Shown: positions 57,115 to 64,000 of the stretch, piece by piece | Position numbering within the stretch: the first letter of the stretch is position 1 | Layout of the letters: every line of letters starts with the position of its first letter | Assembly: GCF_031143425.1 (NCBI RefSeq) | Contig: NC_090438.1 | Location: forward strand, 777,305,138-777,369,137 | Origin: Pleurodeles waltl | Lineage: Eukaryota > Chordata > Amphibia > Caudata > Salamandridae | Length of the DNA stretch: 64,000 nt | Direction of reading: 5' to 3' | Notes under the pieces: model-generated | Databases searched by the model: none | Seen by the model: only the letters and a program-made list of their open reading frames with translations | What the model was told of the DNA's origin: nothing | Translations under genes and position numbers: made by a program

Positions 57115-58933
57115 TGTCAAAGTGTCCTTTCCTCAGGATCTGCATGCCGCTGAACAACAGGCCCACCTTCCGGCATCTCCAACTCAGAAAGCTATTATAG
57201 CACAGAGTTATGGTGAAGCCAGTCGGGGGGAAGGGAATGAGGGTAGGGAACAGCAGGGAGAGAGATATGAAAAGGAAAAATGGTTAAGCATGTATGTATA
57301 TACTTGTTCATAACAGCATTAACATTCAATTATACATTTAGGCAAAGGTGTCTCCGTGAATGCAAGTGTTGAGACCCCTATGGAATAAACAAAGGCGTCT
57401 CCGTGAATGCAAGAGCTGAGACCCTTATGGAATAGGCAAAGGCACCTCCGTGAATGCAAGTGTTGAGACCCTTATGGAATAGACAAAGGCGTCTCAGTAT
57501 GTGCAAGAGTTGAGACCCTTATGGAATAGACAAAGGCGTCTCCGTGGATGAAAGTGTTGAGACCCTTATGGAATAAACAAAGGTGTCTCTGTGAATGCAA
57601 GAGTTGAGACCCTTATGGAATGGACAAAGGCGTCTTCAGGATGTCGTGGGCATTAAACAAAACTGGGCGTGGCCCTTCTCTGAATCATGGAACAAGAACA
57701 ATTAGTAAAATCATGATACTTTACCGCCGCGGTCAGAATGGGCAGGGAAGCACCGCCAGCCTGTTGGCGGTGCTTCCGTCATTCTTACCATGGCGGTCTT
57801 GGACCGCCAGGGTCAGAATGACCCCCTTAGTCTCAGTCTAGAAATTTGCAAAGACTCAAATATGTATCTCACATCTCATCAAAGACTTAAATATGTCTTT
57901 CACATCTTATGCTTCCAAAAACATTGAAACTATGATTTGCCCACCTTTGAGATGTTTTTACATTTTCCATCTAGGCCTGAAAGTTTTACTCATGTAAACT
58001 GAAGCGCCTTGATTATTGGACCAAGGGCGCTTTACTCATATGAACTGAAGCGCTTTGAATGTCGTGCCAAGTGCGCTTTACTCCTGTGAACTGAAGCGAT
58101 TTGAATACCATGCCAAGTGCGCTTTACTCCTGTGGACTGAAGCGTTTTAAATGTCCCGCCAAGGGCGCTTTACTCCTGTGAACTGAAGCGCTTTGAATGC
58201 TGTGCCAAGGGTGTATTACTCCTGTGAACTGAAGCGCTTTAAATGTCGTGCCAAGTGCGCTTTAGTCCTGTGAAATGAAGCGCTTTGAATACCATGCCAA
58301 GTGCGCTTTACTCCTGTGAACTGAAGCGCTTTGAATACCATGCCAAGTACGCTTTACTCCTGTGAACTGAAGCGATTTAAATGTTGTGCCCGGGGCGTTT
58401 TACCAGTGTGGCCTGAAACGCTTTGCTCGTTATGCTCAGGGGCACTTTACCTTTTGGAAGTAACGACTTCCTTCAAACTTGGATTCAACAAGGCCTTACC
58501 GCTACGAGTACAACTTACTCGTTTTTTAATGCACCATGGAAACAAGGATACTTCGGTTGGATGAAACTCTGCCATTCAGGAACTCTGCTCTTCTCCAGAG
58601 AAATCCCCACGAGGTCTGGCTGCATCAAAGTCTTCAAAATAGTGAGCAACGTGCTTGGGTGTGGCTGGGCTTTATAGTCCTGCCACACCCCAAGATGGCT
58701 GCTGCCTCTAAAAACATGGGAATTGTAGTCCCTTCATGGAATAGCACTGATAAGTGCATCTTGTCCACCAATGACCTGAACCTGCAGCTATATGAGCTTT
58801 GCCACAGGGCAGACGACGTTGATGGCCACCTTTGGAGCAAGAGGGGATGACAAGTTATGCGCTGAATGCACCGCAGAGCCGCGCAGCGAAGTTTTGGGCA
58901 GGACCTGGACCGCGCATGGTTCTATTCCTGACA
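57115..58933 (-). repeat. Gypsy 5' LTR, 1819 bases
   Basis: Partner of 52403-55590. It contains shorter versions of the same arrays and a MITE fragment at 57721-57826. Array sequence aside, the two LTRs are closely similar. Confidence 0.85.
57721..57826. mobile_element. Truncated hairpin-type MITE in Gypsy LTR
   Basis: The right end GGTCAGAATGACCCCC is followed by TTA. It contains GAAGCACCGCC/GGCGGTGCTTC and a GGCGGTC.TGGACCGCC stem. The left terminus is missing. Confidence 0.75.
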
Positions 58934-58938
58934 GATTC

Positions 58939-59230
58939 TGTCACAGTCTTTGAGAGATAGTTCAAGATAACTGTCAAAGAAAATGCACACTGACTTTGAT
59001 ATATGTAGGACAGTCTGAATGACGTTTCAGGAGTTTTGCATGGATGAAACATTGGCCATTCGCAATTGTGACATATAGATCACAACAGCAGTTTTCAATG
59101 AGGACAAATTTTCTAATTGAAATTCTTCGGGTGAAAGTTTTTTTTGACCTCTTGTACAAGTTTGTGCTTCACGGGTTTGGTTGCAGCATCTCCATCAAAT
59201 AATGCGCTTGATGGAAGAACATCATGCAAC
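58939..59230 (-). pseudogene. Unnamed large protein, segment before the Gypsy insertion
   Basis: Read on the minus strand it gives LPSSALFDGDAATKPVKHKL, then a degenerate stretch with stops, and FFDSYLELS shortly before the insertion point. It follows the hairpin element at 59236-59863 and is continued at 52397. The family is unknown. Confidence 0.55.
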
Positions 59231-59235
59231 ATTAT

Positions 59236-59863
59236 GGGGCTCATTCCGACCCCGGCGGTCAAGGACCGCCGGGGCCGGGGATGCGGGAGCACCGCCAACA
59301 GGCTGGCGGTGCCCCGCAGGGCATTCTGACCGCGGCGGTTTGGCCGCGGTCAGACCAGGAAAACCGGCGGTCTCCCGCCGGTTTTCCGCTGCCCTGGGAA
59401 TCCCCCATGGCGGCGCAGCTTGCTGCGCCGCCATGGGGGATTCCGACCCCCTCACCGCCATCCTGTTCCTGGGGATTCCGACCGCCAGGAACAGGATGGC
59501 GGTGAGGGGTGTCGTGGGGCCCCTGGGGGCCCCTGCAGTGCCCATGCCAATGGCATGGGCACTGCAGGGGCCCCCGTAAGAGGGCCCCACTTTGAATTCC
59601 AGTGTCTGCTCAGCAGACACTGGAATTCGCAACGGGTGCAACTGCACCCGTCGCACCTTCCCACTCCGCCGGTTCCATTCGGATCCGGCTTCCTCGTGGG
59701 AAGGGGTTTCCCGCTGGGCTGGCGGGCGGCCTGCTGGCGGTCGCCAGCCAGCCCAGCGGGAAAGCCAGAATGGCCTCCGCGGTCTTTCGACCGCGGAGCA
59801 GCCATATGGTGGTTCCCTCCAGGCGGGCGGCTCCCGCCACCCGCCGGGGTCTGAATGACCCCC
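59236..59863. mobile_element. GC-rich hairpin-chain element
   Basis: The ends GGGGCTCATTCCGACC and GGTCTGAATGACCCCC are inverted and TAT flanks both sides. Inside are about a dozen back-to-back hairpins, including GGCGGTC/GACCGCC, CACCGCC/GGCGGTG, CCATGGCGGCGCAGC/GCTGCGCCGCCATGG, CATCCTGTTCC/GGAACAGGATG, the stem at 59525-59575 and the stem at 59594-59628. It interrupts the unnamed minus-strand gene. Long open frames on both strands here are by-products of the GC-rich palindromes. Confidence 0.85.
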
Positions 59864-59867
59864 TATG

Positions 59868-60305
59868 TCCTTGTTAAATTCACCACTTTCTATTGCTACA
59901 TCCACCTCTCTATGTGTTTGCGAAAGTTGTTTTTGTAACCTGTTTTGTAGTGGCAAGTTGGACAAAACTCTTACTATGGCAATTAAAGTGTGGAAGTTTA
60001 GCTTTAGTTATTGTGTCAAACAGCCCTTTCTCTTTCAATAAAAATCTCTCCTGCTTCACTACTGAGTATAATTTTGATCCATATTCCCGGACATCTTGTA
60101 GATGTGTCTTTCTATCGTTATCCACGTGTTGTTTGGTCACGAAGTTGTATAGTTGTGCAGGCTCAGTCATTTCAAAGCAGTTTCCTTGCTGCTGCATGTA
60201 ATGTAGAAGGCTGTCAATATGTTTCTTAAAATGTCCCCCTCTCCTTTTCACAAGTTTGTGATGAAGAACAGGTTCACAATGATCCATTAATGTTGAATTT
60301 GTCAT
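59868..60305 (-). pseudogene. Unnamed large protein, central segment
   Basis: The minus strand is open for about 131 codons. It reads MTNSTLMDHCEPVLHHKLVK, then RGGHFKKHIDSLLHYMQQQG, NFVTKQHVDNDRKTHLQDV and ends near FVQLATTK and EVDVAIESGEFNKDI. It is a predicted helical, charged region. It is bounded by hairpin-chain elements on both sides, each with a three-base duplication. Confidence 0.6.
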
Positions 60306-60338
60306 CTGTCTGAAAACTTTGCAAATAGAAAAGACTTA

Positions 60339-60874
60339 GGGGGTCATTCCGACCCTGGCGGTCATGGACCGCCAGGGCCGGGGACGGAGGAAGCACCGCC
60401 AACAGGCTGGCGTTGCTTCATGGGCAATTCTGACCGCGGCGGTAAAGCCGCGGTCAGAAAAGGGCAACCGGTTTACCCCTGCCCAAAAGAATCCTCCATG
60501 GCGGCGCTGCTCGCAGCACCGCCATGGGGATTCCGACCCCCTTCCTGCCATCCTGGTCCTGGCGGTAAAAACCGCCAGGAACAGGATGGCGGAACAGGTG
60601 TCGTGGGCAGTGCAGGGGCCCCCTAACAGGGCCCCATAATGATTTTCAGTGTCTGCCTAGCAGACACTGAAAATCGCGACGGGTGCCACTGCACCCGTCG
60701 CACACCAGCAACTCCGCCGGCTCCATTCGGAGCCGCTTCATCGTTGCTGGGGCTTTCCTGCTGGGCGGGCGGGCGACCTTTTGGGAAAGTCAGAATGACC
60801 GCCGCGGTCATTTGACCGCGGTGCGGTCTTCTGGTGGGGGAACTTCGCCGCCCGCCGAAGTTGGAATGACCCCC
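60339..60874. mobile_element. GC-rich hairpin-chain element
   Basis: The ends GGGGGTCATTCCGACC and TTGGAATGACCCCC are inverted and TTA flanks both sides (60336-60338, 60875-60877). The module order follows that of 59236-59863, with the stem at 60641-60675 matching 59594-59628 in place but not in sequence of its base pairs. Confidence 0.88.
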
Positions 60875-60889
60875 TTAATGGTAAACTAG

Positions 60890-61678
60890 CTGCCTTTGAG
60901 CAACATATTCACTTTTATGAGTCTGACCAACAATTCTCTTGGAGCTTTTCTGTGATCTCTGGATCTTCTATTCCAGTTTCATATCTGGAGGCACAGCATT
61001 AAAACTTCCCTTACTGTCTTTCACCACAAAATGTCTTTGTATTAATTTTCTGTAGAGGTAGGGGTTTTACACCTCTAGCTTCTTCACTCTTTCCAGATAC
61101 TAGGACCCATATCTCAGGTAGTTCATGCAATTCAATTAGTGAAACACAGTAATCAGTGACTCAGGAGTCTTCATGTGCAGCTCCAAATCACCTTCCCGAT
61201 CAGCATGTTCATTGTTGTTCGCTAGAGCTATCATGTGTAAAATATTTTCCCAGTACTAGCAAAGTTCTGATTTTTCTTGACATTCTTTGACAAACTCTGT
61301 GAACTTGGTTTTCAGATTTTGAACTGAGTGTGAGAACATTGCGTGGCTTTGCATTATGTCTTTTGAATGAAGTATACTCTGTGCCTTGTTCACTACTGAG
61401 ATAAGATGCAAAACTAATTTTCATTCTTGTTCCAGAAAGCATTCCAATGAAATGTTTCTATAGCCTCAGATATGAGCATACCTTGTAATGAATTAACATA
61501 TTGAGTGCCACTCAGTACGGACTGGTATTCCATTTCTTCCAAAGATTTCAACCTCAATAAGTGCATTTTCTATGCCATTTCCAATAAGAGAACTTTTTGC
61601 ACACCGCAACACAATTTTTGTCATGTGTAAAATGCCCATCTTTGGCAAAAGATCATCAGATTCTACTGGATTGCTCAT
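60890..61678 (-). pseudogene. Unnamed large protein, middle segment
   Basis: Pieces read SNPVESDDLLPKMGILHMTK and IVLRCAKSSLIGNGIENALI, and after frame changes KFTEFVKECQEKSELC and ANNNEHADREGDLELHMKTP. Hydrophobic and charged residues alternate as in a helical domain; no catalytic motif is recognised. Confidence 0.55.
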
Positions 61679-61783
61679 AAAAATGTCAGCTTAAATACGG
61701 AAAACACCTTTGTTGCAGAAAATTAGTAGGATAGGCTGGGCTTCAAGCTGAGCATGCACAATTTGAATTTTTTTTAGAGCTCT

Positions 61784-62071
61784 TTATACTGTTGCGTAGT
61801 TTGTGACTGAAGTTTGTATTACTGGTAAAAACCCAACCTTCTTCAGTGTGACGGTATTCTGGGAGATCAGAGCATGAATTCCAGCCCCCAGAGGAACTAT
61901 CTTTTCTTTATCCTTCAGTCCACACCTAATAAGCAATATGATAAATTCAGTTAAATCAGCTTTACATACTGCAGCATCAGGTAGAAGAAAATGCATGTCC
62001 TCAGCCACTTTGAAACTTTCTGGTAGACTGGGATGTGTTGGTGGCTTGTAATCATTTTCACATGTTGGCAA
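61784..62071 (-). pseudogene. Unnamed large protein, upstream middle segment
   Basis: A 95-codon open stretch includes PTHPSLPESFKVAEDMHFL and IVPLGAGIHALIS. It precedes the segment at 60890-61678 with a frame change near 61780. Confidence 0.55.
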
Positions 62072-62099
62072 GACAATTGGGTTATATGTTTGCAGCTTT

Positions 62100-62845
62100 G
62101 TTTATGTCTACAGCTGACACAGCTTATTTTCCAGCAGCTACTTTATTGGTACAGTCTTGAAAAAGCACCATGGCAGTTTCATGTGTGCTGGATGTTCCAG
62201 ACAAGGAAGAGCCGTCTTCAAAATCAAAAATATCAAGAGCAGCAGTAATAAATTATTTCCTGGTAAAGTGACTTGGAAGTGGTGTGCTGTCAGATTCACA
62301 AGATTTTACAGTATCAGCTGCTAACAAGTTCCTGCTCCGTGCTAATTATAACTTTTTGATACACCAATCATATTCATTGAAGTGATCAGCTCTCTACTTT
62401 TGCACTTGTCATACATTGTGTGGGAAGTCATCATGCGTAGCGGAGTTTTAGTTTTGCCATGATGTAATTCATAAAACATGATTTGGAAAAGACAGTACAT
62501 TTGCACAGCATAAGCCTGTCAGTTCATGGGATTGTGCTCCACTTGTTCGCTTATATCTTCAAAGCCATCATCAATGTTGTCGGCTTCTGTTCTGAATTCA
62601 AGAACTTTAGTTTGTAACACTTTTTCTTTAATGATGTTAAAGAATGATATAAAAAATATTAAGACAACATCAGGCACTCTTGTTGACTCCCATGATTTGC
62701 GGAGCTCTGGGGCATCACAAAATCTATTGTTAAGTCCAAAATCCAGATCTTTCAGGACATTTCTTAATATTGTTCTTGCTGATTTTACTGCATCCTGTGA
62801 TCTTATTTCGGCGCAAGAATGTAAGGATTCTTTACAGGCAGCCTT
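62100..62845 (-). pseudogene. Unnamed large protein, N-terminal segment
   Basis: The open part at 62845-62520 reads CAEIRSQDAVKSARTILRNV, then DLDFGLNNRFCDAPELRKSW and VPDVVLIFFISFFNII. Weaker pieces at 62480-62100 include KTPLRMMTSHTMYDKCKSR. The joint with the Gypsy RNase H fragment is around 62845 in a shared open frame, so the apparent 217-codon frame is a chance fusion of two sources. Confidence 0.55.
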
Positions 62846-63172
62846 GAGAGCAAGTAGTTCCTGTTCTAACACAGAATAATTGCGCTCGGCTTCAGTCAGT
62901 ATGTGGGATAAGTAAAAGACAGGATGTTCCAAGCCATTGTCTTCTTGTTTCTGAAGTAAGACTGCACCTATAGCTCTCTCGAAGGCGTCAGTGACCACTA
63001 TAAACTTCTTAGTAGTATCCGGGTGCCGTAAGAAAGGAGCTTGGTTAAAGGCCGTTTCAATTTTGAAAGGCCATCTCTGCACTTTCAGTCCTGTCTTATC
63101 CAGGTGACTGATTGACACCTGATCTGTTTGATATAAGTCAATAAGGACGCTCAATGAAGGACCACACGCCAA
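62846..63172 (-). pseudogene. Ty3/Gypsy RNase H fragment
   Basis: The frame reads APFLRHPDTTKKFIVVTDAF, IGAVLLQKQEDNGLEHPVFY, LSHILTEAERNYSVLEQELL and ALKAACKE, the standard Ty3/Gypsy RT-connected RNase H start with the first catalytic Asp and the Glu. The rest is missing. It need not come from the Gypsy element at 52403-58933. Confidence 0.85.
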
Positions 63173-64000
63173 TTATGAACATGATTTAGCTTTACTAGAA
63201 TTTCAGGTAAATGTATGGATTTGGCAAATCAACGAAGTAGAATAAAAATAGCAATAAAGAGCATCTATTTATATATAAGCACACAACAAAGAGCAACTAT
63301 TTATATATGAGCAAAGAGTTCATTGACAAATATAAGCTTTGATTAACTGTATACGAAATGCATGTTTCAATTACTGCAGCAAGCTCACACTACGATGTTC
63401 AGGAAGCAAAATATAAACAAGCTGAATACTTCAGATTATAAACACAGTGCAAGCATAATAATCAATCATAATAATAGAGCAGAAAAACAAAGGCCTTTCA
63501 TCCCTGGGTGGAACTTAACTTAGTCCACAAAATGCTGGGAAGCCCCCTACCACCCGCTTGGACCTCTCTCCCCCTCGATCGTCATGGTCTCTGAACAGCA
63601 AAAACAGGGAGGCAGCGCTGTGGGCCTGGCGATGGCAGCTTTCACAACCCCATCTGCGAGCTTCAATCCCCTCACCCGCACTTCAGTGCTTAAATAACCT
63701 GAAGCTTGGATTCTATCCCTTTCTAGCATTTTCTAGCTATGTTATCAGCATGTGTCTCTTGGCTGCTCTGCCATTCCCTAGCCATTGTTTTCATTCCATC
63801 TTTTTCCTGTACTCTCGTTCTCAAGGTTGAGACTACCTCTGTCTTTGTCTCCTACACATCCTGTTTCTTCCACATGCAGCTGCAAATAATTTTTATCTAT
63901 GGAATGTTGGAAAACAAGCTTGAAAACAAAGTCGTGGATTTTTCCACGATGTTCAGGTTTCAGCAGGCATCACGCTCATCTACACTGTTCAAGCTAACTA
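63173..64000. other. Unassigned sequence to window end
   Basis: AT-rich up to about 63480, with two similar CTATTTATATAT.AGCA stretches near 63267 and 63298, then more balanced sequence. No gene is recognised. Confidence 0.4.

Larger units (their letters stand above)
52403..58933 (-). mobile_element. Ty3/Gypsy chromovirus with minisatellite-filled LTRs
   Basis: The element lies on the minus strand. The LTRs are 57115-58933 (5') and 52403-55590 (3'), both starting TGTCAGGAA on the minus strand and ending in ...GGACAC..TGACA. The flanks are GATTC at 52398-52402 and 58934-58938, an exact five-base duplication. The internal region of only 1.5 kb keeps gag, protease, the integrase end and a chromodomain but lacks RT, RNase H and the integrase core. 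The insertion interrupts the large unnamed minus-strand gene. Confidence 0.88.
51400..62845 (-). pseudogene. Large unnamed protein-coding unit with PIN/FEN-like C-terminus, broken and invaded
   Basis: Pieces spread over 11 kb on the minus strand read as one long protein once insertions are set aside. The N-terminal part is at 62845-62100, middle parts at 62071-60890 and 60305-59868, and the C-terminal parts at 59230-58939 and 52397-51400. The flanks of each insertion fit together: the Gypsy element has GATTC on both sides, and the hairpin elements have TAT and TTA. The C-terminal SNDTDV and LTGDD...SKTGTK motifs suggest a PIN/FEN-like nuclease fold (inference). I recall long proteins with similar blocks in many animal genomes but cannot name the family. 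Frameshifts and stops abound. Confidence 0.55.

Noticed and set aside
59181..59965. Long open frames on both strands as genes
   Set aside because: They lie in the GC-rich hairpin chain, where palindromes keep both strands open. No protein motif is present.
62519..63172. A 217-codon frame as a single protein
   Set aside because: The first half is Gypsy RNase H and the second half belongs to the unnamed large gene. The joint near 62845 is a chance in-frame fusion.

Overview
The window looks like intergenic or intronic DNA from a very large vertebrate genome, most likely a salamander and perhaps a newt. This is inferred from the mix of element types (PIF/Harbinger with many GC-rich MITE-like derivatives, DIRS, Penelope-like, class I ERV, Ty3/Gypsy, L1-like and another LINE, hAT) and from the general look of several repeats; no species marker was tested. 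No host exon could be supported. Almost every recognisable coding stretch belongs to a mobile element, and almost all are broken.

Layout. 1-5208: the right-hand part of a PIF/Harbinger transposon with a HARBI1-like transposase and two separate Myb/SANT-like genes. 5212-7990: an old DIRS/Ngaro-type relic. 7991-9600: mostly unassigned, with one GC-rich MITE. 9600-38891: a deep nest. A LINE (about 9600-9761, resuming at 36573) is split by an endogenous retrovirus (9762-36572, 4-bp duplication GAGG). A DIRS retrotransposon (9818-14321) sits in the ERV 5' LTR. A Penelope-like element (26119-36436, 15-bp duplication) sits in its 3' LTR, and a hAT element carrying a SINE sits in its env gene. The Penelope element contains a hairpin-chain element (30296-33982), which itself contains a 3-kb solo LTR (30893-33876). 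A second hAT element interrupts the LINE.

38892-43690: a 2-kb solo LTR in otherwise unassigned sequence. 43690-49190: a degenerate L1-like LINE with a hAT insertion and a second kind of hairpin-rich insertion. 49191-51400: small inverted-repeat elements and imperfect tandem repeats. 51400-62845 (minus strand): a large broken protein-coding unit of a family I cannot name, ending in a PIN/FEN-nuclease-like region. It is interrupted by a Ty3/Gypsy chromovirus whose LTRs are packed with minisatellites (52403-58933) and by two hairpin-chain elements (59236-59863 and 60339-60874). 62846-63172 is a Gypsy RNase H fragment; the remainder is unassigned.

The most unusual signals are the hairpin-chain elements, whose stems differ between copies in a paired, compensatory way; the large unnamed minus-strand gene; hammerhead-like motifs in both arms of the Penelope element; and the exact three-base ATT junction logic of the DIRS insertion.
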